Shown piece after piece: positions 56,442 through 64,000 of a stretch of 64,000 nucleotides of DNA. This DNA comes from Flavobacterium lotistagni (GTDB lineage Bacteria; Bacteroidota; Bacteroidia; Flavobacteriales; Flavobacteriaceae), in contig NZ_JAAJBU010000001.1 in the NCBI RefSeq assembly GCF_011392125.1, positions 372,001-436,000 of the forward strand, written 5' to 3'. The position numbers and the translations under genes are program-made. The notes under the pieces are model-generated. The model searched no databases. It was not told the origin of the DNA and saw only the letters and a program-made list of their open reading frames with translations. Position 1 is the stretch's first letter, and each line of letters starts with the position of its first letter.

Positions 56442-59400
56442 ATGTTTAAAAAAATCCTTTTCGGTTTACTGCTATTAGGCTATGGCTTACAAGCCCAGGA
56501 AATCCAAACACCCTATCGGGCCAAGAAAATTGTTGCCACACGCGACACCATTAGGATTGATTCGGTCAGCGTGAATTCAAGTTTTTTTAAACTGCTTGAC
56601 ACCCAATCAAAACCAATCGACACCGCTTATTACCAAGTGAATTTCGAGAAAGGAATTTTAGTTTTTAAAGACAACTATCCGTTCAATAGTGATACACTAA
56701 CGATTCGATTTTTGAAATTTCCAAAAGCCTTAACCAAAGTTTACAGTATTTATGACCCAAACCGAGTAGTAAAATCCGAAACCGGACAATATGGTCTTTA
56801 TCAAGTGTCGCGCGATCCGTTCAAAAAATTTGTTCCATTTGAAGGATTAAACACTTCTGGAAGCATTACTCGAGGTATTACAGTAGGCAACAATCAAAAT
56901 GCGGTGGTCAACTCCAATCTGGATTTGCAGATTACCGGAAAAATTTCAGACAAAGTCAGTTTGCGCGCTTCCATCCAAGACAATAATATTCCTTTGCAAG
57001 ACAGCGGTTATTCGCAAAAACTGGACGAATTCGACCAGATTTTTATTGAACTTTTCTCAGACAAATGGAGTATCCGCGCCGGTGATTTGTTTCTAGAGAA
57101 TCGCCAATCCCGATTTCTCAACTTCAATAAAAAAGTTCAAGGTCTATCAACTAATTTTAATTTCGGCAACCAAGGCAACAAGACCAACGTATTTGCTTCG
57201 GCGGCTCTGGTTCGCGGGCAATATGCCCGAAGCAACTTCATCGGCCAAGAAGGCAACCAAGGCCCATATAAACTTAAAGGTTCGAGCGGTGAATTGTTTA
57301 TTTTAGTGGTTTCTGGTTCGGAGCGGGTATATGTAAATGGCATTCTGCTCAAACGTGGTGAAAACAATGATTATGTAATTGATTACAACGCCGGAGAGAT
57401 TACTTTCACTTCCCTATTTCCGATTACCTCCGAGATGCGAATTTCCATTGAATACCAGTTTTCAGACAGAAATTACAGTCGCTTTGTGACGTATTTTGGA
57501 GCTTCGCACGAGCAGGATTCTTGGAGCATTGGCACCAACGTGTATTCAGAAAGTGATCTCAAAAACCAGCCTTTACAGCAAAACCTTTCTGCAGAGCAAG
57601 CGCAAATATTGGTCAATGCCGGAGATGATTCGAATTCGATGGTGGCTCCTTCAGCTTATCAAGACGATTATTCCGAGAACAAAATTTTGTATGAAAAAGT
57701 CATTCAAGATGGTGTAGCAACTTTCGTTTACTCGAATGATCCGACTGCGGTTCTGTATAATGTGAAGTTTAGTTTCGTTGGAGAAAAACAAGGGAACTAC
57801 CAACTTTCTAACAGTGCTGCTGTTGGGAAAATTTATAAATATATCCAGCCAGTTAACGGAGAAAAGCAAGGTAGCTACGAACCTATTATTCGTTTGATTG
57901 CGCCGACTAAAATTCAAATTGCAACCGTTTTTGGAAAATACGCGACTTCTGAAAAAACCTACTTAGACTTTGAAGCTGCATTGAGTAACAACGATTTGAA
58001 TTTATTTTCTTCATTGGACGACAAAGACAACCAAGGCGTGGCAGGAAAAGTCAATACACGTCAACGGCTACTGACCAAAAAATGGGAAATCGACGCTTTT
58101 GCCAATTATCAGTTTGTGCAGAAAGAATTCCGCACCATTGAACGTTTGTATAACATCGAGTTTGACCGCGATTGGAACCTTTCTTTGGCCACAGGCAATC
58201 AGAGTCTTTTGGTCGCTGGACTTGAGTTTAAATTGCCGAAAAAAGGAAATTTGACCTATCAACTAGAAAACCTCAACTTCTCTGAAAGCTTCAATGGCAA
58301 CCGTCACAGCATGGTTGGCAATTTCGTACTCAATCATTGGAACATCCATCATAAAAGCAGCTTGATGACCAGCAATGGAACCGCTTCGACTTCGCGCTTT
58401 TTAAGAAACCAATCGGTAGTGAAATACAATTTCAAGAAAAATTGGGTAGGTTCCTCACTGCGGTTAGAAAACAACCAAGAACGCAATAAAGAAACCAATT
58501 TGCTCAATACTCTTAGCCAACGATTTACTGAATACGGTGCGCTTCTGGGTCGTGGTGACAGTACGAAAGTTTATGCTGAATTGGGCTATCTGCATCGTTT
58601 CAACGACAGTTTGCAAAACGGAAAACTCCAGCGCGTGAATGTTTCCCAATCGTATTACCTAAAATCGAAATTAATTCAGAACCAAAAAAGTGATTTAGCG
58701 GTTTACCTCAACTATAGAAATTTAAAATACGAAGACCCCAATCGCCAAAACGAACCTTCACTAAATTCAAGAATCTTATATAACGATCGCTTTTTCAACC
58801 AGTTTGTGCAAACTACAACAGCTTATGAAACCAATTCAGGTCAAATCGCGCAACAGGAATTTACTTATCTCGAGGTCGATGCCGGAAAAGGAGTGTATGC
58901 TTGGATTGATTACAACAACAACGGCATTCAGGAATTGCAGGAATTTGAAATTGCCCCTTTTCCGGACCAAGCCAAGTATGTTCGGGTGTTTTTACCCAAC
59001 CAGATTTTCATCAAAACCCATCAAAATAAATTCTCTGAATCTTTAACGCTCAACCCCAGTCAATGGCAGAACAAAACCGGTTTACGAAAGATTTTGTCGC
59101 ATTTTTATAACCAAACTTCTTTTCTGATTGACCGCAAACTCAAACGCGACGGCAACAATTTCGACTTGAATCCGTTCAGCTCAACTAAAGAAAATTTATT
59201 GGGCTTGAGCACGAGTTATCGCAACAGTTTGTTTTTCAATCGCGGCAAGCAAAGCCATTCGGTAACTTATACTTATCTGAACAACAAAACAAAAAACCTC
59301 TTGTCGGTAGGTTCTCAAGAAAGTAAAAACAGTTCCCATCAGTTACAGTATGTGCATCTGTATCGAAAATCGTGGTTGTTCGAACTTTCGGGAAAAACCT

Positions 59401-59849
59401 TAAAATCGAATGCTGTGACCGAAACTTATGCTTCAAGAAATTACATTATAAAAGGCTACCAAATCGCACCAAAGATTGCCTATTTGTTCTCTGAAAATGC
59501 CAGTTGGGATATTTTCTATGAATATCAAGACAAGCAAAACAAAATTGCTGATTTCGAAACCTTGAAACAAACCCGCTTAGGCACTTCGTTTACTTATTCC
59601 AGCACTAAGAAATTGACCATGAATGGAGAGTTCTCATTGTACGAGAATGAGTTCGTTGGAAATGCGTTAACTCCGGTGGCTTTTCAAATGCTGGAAGGTT
59701 TACAGCCTGGACAAAATACCACATGGCGATTGCTAATTCAGAAAAACCTGACGGATTATCTCGATATTAATATCAATTACCAAGGCCGAAAAAGCGAAAA
59801 CAGCCAGACCATTCACAACGGCAATATTCAATTGCGAGCTTACTTTTAA
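56442..59849 (+). CDS. Large outer-membrane beta-barrel protein with SprA-like N-terminal domain
   Basis: 1135 residues. Signal peptide 1-18 (GLQAQ). Residues about 130-260 carry segments found repeatedly in SprA-type proteins: NTSGSITRGITVGNNQNAVV, NLDLQITGKISDKVSLRASI and DKWSIRAGDLFLENRQSRFL. Long alternating beta segments to the end (GNIQLRAYF, aromatic terminus) fit an outer-membrane barrel. SprA itself (about 2,400 residues) is the T9SS translocon; this is half its size, so it is a relative, not SprA. A DYNNNGIQELQEFEIAPF stretch resembles a calcium-binding loop. Export- or uptake-related function is inference. Confidence 0.75.
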   Translation: MFKKILFGLLLLGYGLQAQEIQTPYRAKKIVATRDTIRIDSVSVNSSFFKLLDTQSKPIDTAYYQVNFEKGILVFKDNYPFNSDTLTIRFLKFPKALTKVYSIYDPNRVVKSETGQYGLYQVSRDPFKKFVPFEGLNTSGSITRGITVGNNQNAVVNSNLDLQITGKISDKVSLRASIQDNNIPLQDSGYSQKLDEFDQIFIELFSDKWSIRAGDLFLENRQSRFLNFNKKVQGLSTNFNFGNQGNKTNVFASAALVRGQYARSNFIGQEGNQGPYKLKGSSGELFILVVSGSERVYVNGILLKRGENNDYVIDYNAGEITFTSLFPITSEMRISIEYQFSDRNYSRFVTYFGASHEQDSWSIGTNVYSESDLKNQPLQQNLSAEQAQILVNAGDDSNSMVAPSAYQDDYSENKILYEKVIQDGVATFVYSNDPTAVLYNVKFSFVGEKQGNYQLSNSAAVGKIYKYIQPVNGEKQGSYEPIIRLIAPTKIQIATVFGKYATSEKTYLDFEAALSNNDLNLFSSLDDKDNQGVAGKVNTRQRLLTKKWEIDAFANYQFVQKEFRTIERLYNIEFDRDWNLSLATGNQSLLVAGLEFKLPKKGNLTYQLENLNFSESFNGNRHSMVGNFVLNHWNIHHKSSLMTSNGTASTSRFLRNQSVVKYNFKKNWVGSSLRLENNQERNKETNLLNTLSQRFTEYGALLGRGDSTKVYAELGYLHRFNDSLQNGKLQRVNVSQSYYLKSKLIQNQKSDLAVYLNYRNLKYEDPNRQNEPSLNSRILYNDRFFNQFVQTTTAYETNSGQIAQQEFTYLEVDAGKGVYAWIDYNNNGIQELQEFEIAPFPDQAKYVRVFLPNQIFIKTHQNKFSESLTLNPSQWQNKTGLRKILSHFYNQTSFLIDRKLKRDGNNFDLNPFSSTKENLLGLSTSYRNSLFFNRGKQSHSVTYTYLNNKTKNLLSVGSQESKNSSHQLQYVHLYRKSWLFELSGKTLKSNAVTETYASRNYIIKGYQIAPKIAYLFSENASWDIFYEYQDKQNKIADFETLKQTRLGTSFTYSSTKKLTMNGEFSLYENEFVGNALTPVAFQMLEGLQPGQNTTWRLLIQKNLTDYLDININYQGRKSENSQTIHNGNIQLRAYF

Positions 59850-59913
59850 ATTTTGGTTGCGAGTAAGAATATATTTTCTACCTTTATTTAACGTATAACT
59901 TAATTTTTTACCC

Positions 59914-60393
59914 ATGAAGAAAATACTCGTATTGTGTTTGCTTTTCGTATTCTCGACCAGTTTCTACGCTCAGGAAACCAAAGCAAAAAAGAAAGCCAAA
60001 ACGGAAAAAGCAGCCGAGGCCAAAGAAAAAGCTAAAGCCAAAAAAGAAGCCGCTAAAGAGAAAAAGGAAAAAGCTGAAGCTAAGAAAGAAAAGGCTGAAA
60101 CCAAAGTTAAAAAGGCAACAGAGAAAGCTGAAAAAAAAGTAGAAAAGGCCAAAGAGGTCACTAAAAAAACTACCGAAAAAGCAGCAGACAAAACCAAGAA
60201 AACAACTGAAAAAGCCAAAGAATCGGCTACAAAAAAAGCGGCAAAAGTGCGTGAAACCAACGAAAAAGCACCAAGAGTAGCCGACAAAGTGACCGGCACA
60301 TACAACGGTAAAAAAGTTTATACCGGGCCAAGAGGAGGAAGATATTATATCAATTCCAACGGGAACAAGACTTATATTTCTGACGACAAATAA
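59914..60393 (+). CDS. Secreted Lys/Ala/Glu-rich protein with PBCV basic-adaptor-type C-terminus
   Basis: 159 residues. Signal peptide 1-20 (TSFYAQ). Residues 22-118 are almost only Lys, Ala, Glu and Thr in heptad-like repeats (KEKAKAKKEAAKEKKEKAEAK), a long charged helix of histone-H1-like composition. The last 32 residues contain YNGKKVYTGPRGGRYYINSN, which matches the PBCV-specific basic adaptor pattern (GPRGGxYYI...GNKTYI). The signal peptide argues against a nucleoid role; binding to polyanions or cell-surface polymers is possible. Terminator follows. Confidence 0.83.
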   Translation: MKKILVLCLLFVFSTSFYAQETKAKKKAKTEKAAEAKEKAKAKKEAAKEKKEKAEAKKEKAETKVKKATEKAEKKVEKAKEVTKKTTEKAADKTKKTTEKAKESATKKAAKVRETNEKAPRVADKVTGTYNGKKVYTGPRGGRYYINSNGNKTYISDDK

Positions 60394-60418
60394 TTCAAGA
60401 AAGAAATTCTAAAAAAAC

Positions 60419-60453
60419 AAAAAACTCCAAGTTAAATTACTTGGAGTTTTTTT
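60419..60453. terminator. Bidirectional terminator between Lys-rich gene and tRNA-Ala
   Basis: AAAAACTCCAAGT TAAATT ACTTGGAGTTTTT; a 13-bp stem usable in both directions. Confidence 0.9.
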
Positions 60454-60454
60454 G

Positions 60455-60528
60455 TGGAGAATACCGGATTCGAACCGGTCACCTCTTGCCTGCCAGGCAA
60501 GCGCTCTAGCCAAATGAGCTAATCCCCC
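60455..60528 (-). tRNA. tRNA-Ala(GGC)
   Basis: The minus strand folds as a complete 74-nt tRNA: acceptor GGGGGAT / ATTCTCC, D arm with AGCTCATTTGGCTAGAGC, anticodon stem CTTGC / GCAAG with loop CTGGCAG (anticodon GGC, reading GCC), and T arm ACCGGTTCGAATCCGGT. The 3' CCA is not encoded. It lies between the Lys-rich gene and the DUF6029 gene. Confidence 0.95.
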
Positions 60529-60548
60529 GTTTCGCCGTGGCAAATATA

Positions 60549-62216
60549 TTAAAAAGTTGTATTTAACGACAAAGAAATTCCGGAACTTTCTGGAACAAAT
60601 CGGCAAACACCACCTACACAGACCAAACCGCCTCTTTGGCGTCCGTAGTTTAGGGCAATGCGCGTTGATTTTTGCCTGAAGGCTCCACCCACATTATAGT
60701 AATGGTTTCTAAGTTCCGGATCATCATTCCCGTAATTATACATGTCGGCTATAAAAAAAGAGTATTTTGAATTCAAGTTGAACTCAATTGTTGAAGCCGT
60801 CCAGTTTTTTTTGTCGGTATCGGCCCACATGTGTTCACTCACTATGCGAATCGATTTGTTATCAGTAAACTTGTATGTTGCTTCTGCACCCAAAATATTA
60901 GTATTAACAACATCAAAAGTTTCTTCGATGAGTTTTTTGTTATAATACTGATTGATATAAGAAAAAGCTGTTTGCCATTTCGGACTTATTTTTTTTGTGA
61001 TTTCGATGTTGTAATCCGAGAAGTACTTTCTGCCGAAACCAAGAAAATCGGTTTGATAATCTTTATTTGGCAAATAGAACTTCCCGCCAAGCGCATTCCA
61101 ATTCGAAATATTGACTGCGACTTTTGTTCCGTACTTTCCGCCGAAAGCGGTTTGCTTTTTAAAATTGTAGAACACATCGATTTGCCCACCGATTTCGCCG
61201 GTTTTCAATAAGCTTTCATCGGATAACAATACATTGGGCTGCGATTGATAAACATAAATATTCGCTAAATTGTAGTGGTGCTGCTTGGTCAAGCTCGGAA
61301 TGAAATTCATGATCCGGTCGTTAAAGGCATTCCCTTTGGCATTACGCTCTGAGAAAAAACCCATGTTTTCAAGTCTTCTAAAAGTTCCATCAAGTCCAAA
61401 TCCCTTGGTAGAATAACCCATATTGACCAATAAAGCGCTGCCTGGCTTAATAAAATCATGCGCAATCTGTTCTTTTACTTCGACTATAGCATCTTTAGAT
61501 TTGATATTATATTCCGATGAAAAGTAAAACCCTTGATGGTTAAAATCTACTCTTGCGGCATAACCACTAGTGAGGCTGTTGTATTTCGGATTGACAATAG
61601 CACTTTTTTCTTCACGTCCTACGTAGGTAAAGCCCAACGACCATTCAGTAGTTTCGAAATGGAACAAATCCGAGAGTACGATTTCTGCATCGGTACCATA
61701 AATCTCGCCTTCACTGATATCAAAACCGGTGCGTTGACGTCCGTAAATTCCTTTGATTGTAAAGAATGGGGCTGGTTTGAAAATCACTCTTGCTCCGCGC
61801 AAAGCATTATTAATGCCCAAGGCACGATCTTCCCAGCTGCGATAAAGCAAACCACTACCGAATTGCTCATAAAAGTAACCGCCTGTAATGTCGATTTTTT
61901 CGTTTTTATATTGGATGAAATAAGTCGCTACATCCGTTTTGTCATACTTCGGATTGTAGTTCAATAGCGCTTGGTCTTCGTAGGATTCGGCTTGAATACC
62001 AGCTGTCCAGTTTTTAAATTTGGTGTTCAGGAATAGATAATTGTTCGAACGCAAAGGAACCTCAGGATGATCCACTCCCAGCGGTTTGTCGTTCAAATAC
62101 CATTGCGAATTCGACTCAAATCCGCCGTAAAATTGAATTTTGTCTTTTGGCTTTACTTCTTGCGAATGGGAGTAGATTCCGAAAAAAACTGCTAAAACAA
62201 GGATGCTGTTTTTCAT
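60549..62216 (-). CDS. DUF6029-type outer-membrane beta-barrel protein
   Basis: 555 residues. Signal peptide 1-19 (SHSQ). The remainder alternates polar and hydrophobic residues in barrel-like strands (QFYGGFESNSQWYLND; TAGIQAESYEDQALLNY; ITGGYFYEQFGSGLLYRSWEDRALGINNALRGARV) and ends in SGISLSLNTTF, an outer-membrane aromatic terminus. A Cys pair (GGLVCVGGVCRF) near the end may form a disulfide. The family is common in Bacteroidetes next to TlpA- and Omp28-type genes, as here; function unknown. Confidence 0.85.
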   Translation of the reverse strand: MKNSILVLAVFFGIYSHSQEVKPKDKIQFYGGFESNSQWYLNDKPLGVDHPEVPLRSNNYLFLNTKFKNWTAGIQAESYEDQALLNYNPKYDKTDVATYFIQYKNEKIDITGGYFYEQFGSGLLYRSWEDRALGINNALRGARVIFKPAPFFTIKGIYGRQRTGFDISEGEIYGTDAEIVLSDLFHFETTEWSLGFTYVGREEKSAIVNPKYNSLTSGYAARVDFNHQGFYFSSEYNIKSKDAIVEVKEQIAHDFIKPGSALLVNMGYSTKGFGLDGTFRRLENMGFFSERNAKGNAFNDRIMNFIPSLTKQHHYNLANIYVYQSQPNVLLSDESLLKTGEIGGQIDVFYNFKKQTAFGGKYGTKVAVNISNWNALGGKFYLPNKDYQTDFLGFGRKYFSDYNIEITKKISPKWQTAFSYINQYYNKKLIEETFDVVNTNILGAEATYKFTDNKSIRIVSEHMWADTDKKNWTASTIEFNLNSKYSFFIADMYNYGNDDPELRNHYYNVGGAFRQKSTRIALNYGRQRGGLVCVGGVCRFVPESSGISLSLNTTF

Positions 62217-62219
62217 GCA

Positions 62220-62696
62220 TTATAAGGTTTTGAGTTTTTCCAGCAATTCTTTCTCGTTCCCGGGAACATATCCGTTTTGGATATGAACGATTTCGCCATT
62301 CTTGACTACAATCGTATAGGGAATATTCACAATAGACATCGCACGCTTGAAATCTTGGTTGGTATCGAGCAAGACCTGATAGTCCCAGCCTTTGCCATTA
62401 ATGAGCGGCTTCACTCTTTTCTGAGTTCGGGTATCATCTGTTGAAATGGCAATCACTTCAAAATTGACCGATTTTTTCCAATCTTCCTGCACCTCATTGA
62501 GTTCGTCAAGTTCGCTAATACAAGGCGTACACCAAGTAGCCCAAAACGAGAATACATAGAGTTTGTCTTTTTCGGCAAAATTGTTTTTTAAAGAAATTGA
62601 TTTGCCTTCAAGGTTGTTAAGGCTTAAATCAGGAATTTGCTTTTGAGCGGAAACCGTCCATCCGACAAAAAGCAACAGTAAGCAGAATTTATTCAT
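62220..62696 (-). CDS. TlpA-family thiol-disulfide oxidoreductase
   Basis: 158 residues with signal peptide 1-17 (TVSAQ). Thioredoxin fold with redox pair FWATWCTPCISELDEL and cis-Pro in VNIPYTIVVKNG. It is predicted to reduce or isomerise disulfides in the periplasm. The first Met in frame (62852) is far upstream and would start in the divergent gene's region; MNKFCLLLLFVGW at 62696 gives a proper signal peptide. It is 3 bp upstream of the DUF6029 gene and in one operon with it. Confidence 0.93.
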   Translation of the reverse strand: MNKFCLLLLFVGWTVSAQKQIPDLSLNNLEGKSISLKNNFAEKDKLYVFSFWATWCTPCISELDELNEVQEDWKKSVNFEVIAISTDDTRTQKRVKPLINGKGWDYQVLLDTNQDFKRAMSIVNIPYTIVVKNGEIVHIQNGYVPGNEKELLEKLKTL

Positions 62697-62790
62697 AATT
62701 GCGTTGTTTTGACTGCAAATAAATAAATTATAATCATGAAAATAAAATATAATTTGCTTTATTTGCAATGTAAAATTCAATTCTGGCGCT

Positions 62791-63624
62791 ATGAAAAAAT
62801 CCGCACTGTTAGGGCTGCTTTTAATCCCTATATTGTTGCTTTCTTGCAGCAAAACTGAAATGATTTATGCCCCAATCGAGGTAGATGATCGCGTAGATGC
62901 CGAACCCATCTCAGGCTTGTTTCAGAAAAACATGCTCATCGAAGATTACACAGGAACTTGGTGTGGCAACTGTACGCGTGTTTCTGAAGCCATAGAAAGA
63001 GTAAAAGAACAGACAGATCGTTCAGTAACCATTGCCATTCACAACGGACTGGATCCTTATCATTTTGCCGCCATTGGCCCTTTACAAGATTTGGTTTCGC
63101 CAGGCCGCGACTTAGAATTGCCCATTTCTCGCTTGAACCGAACCATTGTTTGGACCAGCCCAGAACCAGATCATGTGCAACAAGCCGTCAATCTGACCAG
63201 CAACAATTGCGGTTTAGGATTGGCGATGAAATCCATAGTGGCTGACGGCAATATTGAGTTAGATGTAAATATAAAATTCGCTCAGAATTACGAAAACGTA
63301 AAATTGGTAGTTTGTCTTCTTGAAAATCATTTACTGTATCGCCAGACAAACTATTTCTCAGCCTACGGACCGGTTCCTTACATTCAAGGTTTCGAACACA
63401 ACCACGTTTTGCGTGCTTCTTTAACACCATTGCTCGGTGAGGGTTTATCAGGCACTAATTTCAACCAAACCGTATCAAAGCGTTTCTCGGTTCCAGTACC
63501 GGCAAATGTTTCCAATTTAGAAAACATTAGTTTTGTCGCTTTTGTGGTCGATAGTAATAATACCGTAATCAATGTCCGTGAAGCGGAAATCAACCAAGAA
63601 CAAGTCTTCGAACAGAACCCGTAA
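62791..63624 (+). CDS. Omp28-like lipoprotein with thioredoxin-type CGNC motif
   Basis: 277 residues. Lipoprotein signal LLIPILLLSCSK (Cys19 lipidated). Residues about 45-150 have a thioredoxin-like fold with LIEDYTGTWCGNCTRVSEAI, the mark of Omp28-related proteins of Bacteroidetes. Residues about 155-277 form a beta domain (ELDVNIKFAQNYENVKLVVCLLENHL). Probably an outer-membrane lipoprotein with disulfide or binding function; Omp28 of Porphyromonas was described as an adhesin-like surface protein. Divergent from TlpA. Confidence 0.88.
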   Translation: MKKSALLGLLLIPILLLSCSKTEMIYAPIEVDDRVDAEPISGLFQKNMLIEDYTGTWCGNCTRVSEAIERVKEQTDRSVTIAIHNGLDPYHFAAIGPLQDLVSPGRDLELPISRLNRTIVWTSPEPDHVQQAVNLTSNNCGLGLAMKSIVADGNIELDVNIKFAQNYENVKLVVCLLENHLLYRQTNYFSAYGPVPYIQGFEHNHVLRASLTPLLGEGLSGTNFNQTVSKRFSVPVPANVSNLENISFVAFVVDSNNTVINVREAEINQEQVFEQNP

Positions 63625-63637
63625 AACTTATCAAATC

Positions 63638-63663
63638 AAGTCGCTTTAATAGCGGCTTTTTTA
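63638..63663 (+). terminator. Terminator after the Omp28-like gene
   Basis: AAGTCGCT TTAAT AGCGGCTT (one G-U pair) then TTTT. Confidence 0.88.
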
Positions 63664-63675
63664 TTGTAAACTAGT

Positions 63676-63683
63676 TACCTTTG
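63676..63683 (+). promoter_or_regulatory. Promoter -7 box of queD
   Basis: TACCTTTG, 17 nt before the ATG at 63701. Confidence 0.6.
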
Positions 63684-63700
63684 TCATAAATTTTCACTGC

Positions 63701-64000
63701 ATGAGCAACATCAGGATTACTAAAGAATTCAGCTTCGAAACCGGCCATGCACTTTATGGCTATGACGGCAAATGCAAAAACGTTCACGGACACAGTTATA
63801 AGCTCTCAGTCACGGTGATTGGAGTGCCTATTTCCGATAAAACGAATGTGAAATACGGCATGGTCATCGACTTCTCGGATTTGAAAAAAATAGTCACCGA
63901 AGAAATCGTAGACCACTTTGACCACGCGACGGTTTTCAACCAAACCACGCCACACATCGAATTAGCCAATGAACTCAAAAACCGTGGGCATCACGTGATT
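63701..64000 (+). CDS. queD: 6-carboxytetrahydropterin synthase family (QueD/PTPS), 5' part
   Basis: The first 100 residues are present; the gene runs off the window. SFETGHALYGYDGKCKNVHGHSYKLSVTV contains the His ligands (His in TGHA and in HGHSY) and the catalytic Cys (GKCKNVHGH) of the PTPS family; VIDFSDLKKIV and LDH-like DHFDHATVFN follow. QueD converts 7,8-dihydroneopterin triphosphate to 6-carboxytetrahydropterin for queuosine. The YhhQ-type queuosine-precursor transporter at 0.9 kb serves the same modification by salvage. Confidence 0.9.
   Translation, partial: MSNIRITKEFSFETGHALYGYDGKCKNVHGHSYKLSVTVIGVPISDKTNVKYGMVIDFSDLKKIVTEEIVDHFDHATVFNQTTPHIELANELKNRGHHVI

Noticed and set aside
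59970-60305. Long open frame on the minus strand opposite the Lys-rich gene
   Set aside because: It is a compositional shadow of AAA/GAA-rich codons and has no plausible start context or protein pattern.
62697-62852. 52-residue extension of the TlpA protein
   Set aside because: The extension overlaps the divergent lipoprotein gene and hides a normal signal peptide that starts at 62696.

Overview
The window is a chromosomal segment of a Flavobacteriaceae bacterium, most likely Flavobacterium or a close relative. The evidence is a gldE-gldD gliding-motility pair, six proteins with C-terminal sorting domains of the type IX secretion system (T9SS), TAnnTTTG promoter boxes typical of Bacteroidetes, a bacterial GGGP synthase and a TonB-dependent receptor. 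I see no rRNA, CRISPR array, transposase, integrase or prophage. There is one tRNA, tRNA-Ala(GGC), and one clear riboswitch (TPP).

Layout. 1-9.6 kb: partial unknown gene, YhhQ-type queuosine-precursor transporter, tag, aat, an SSB-like DUF3127 protein, flavin reductase, a large secreted alpha-amylase, an orphan histidine kinase, then HIT and greA. 9.7-17.1 kb: Rieske-like lipoprotein, a TPP-riboswitch-controlled TonB receptor, and a leftward operon PPTase - GGGP synthase - pnuC - NadR-like kinase/DUF4301 fusion - arfB. 17.4-25.8 kb: ahcY, a Lys-rich lipoprotein, a secreted GH85 enzyme, rplU-rpmA, and an active/inactive pair of M16 peptidases. 25.8-33 kb: DMT transporter, CX3C heavy-metal lipoprotein, gldD-gldE-ssb, mutY, HU, a 30-residue basic ribosome-type protein, and rng. 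33.2-44.5 kb: tadA and dxs (divergent), M36 metallopeptidase, dgt, nrdA, nrdB, DUF3109. 44.5-52 kb: T9SS repeat protein, MarC, a single-domain FAD protein, S41 protease, dCMP deaminase, HupE, TerB-like, fbp. 52.2-64 kb: GNAT, aspartate kinase, two T9SS proteins, a SprA-like outer-membrane protein, a secreted Lys-rich protein, tRNA-Ala, DUF6029 protein, TlpA, Omp28-like lipoprotein, and the start of queD.

The most interesting non-coding signal is a dispersed structured element of about 85-110 bp. It is present six times (near 4.2, 17.2, 33.0, 39.8, 42.4 and 52.2 kb), always between genes, and its central hairpin is kept by compensatory base changes. A second dispersed element (GGGCGT...CTGCCATCCCT-ACGC) occurs twice, and one copy has become part of the coding sequence for the N-terminus and signal peptide of the TonB receptor. 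A third class consists of intergenic hairpins built from short repeated words, with a different word at nearly every locus. Three genes (tadA, dxs, DUF3109) have a promoter -7 box exactly 4 nt before the ATG and are predicted to give leaderless mRNAs.

How the genes work together. The secreted polysaccharide-, glycan- and protein-degrading enzymes carry T9SS signals. gldD and gldE belong to the gliding/T9SS gene set. nrdA, nrdB, dgt and the dCMP deaminase adjust deoxynucleotide pools. The TPP riboswitch, TonB receptor, PnuC-type permease and NadR-type kinase together suggest a vitamin (thiamine or nicotinamide riboside) uptake-and-trapping module. Start codons were re-chosen where a TAnnTTTG box lies inside or directly before the longest reading frame.
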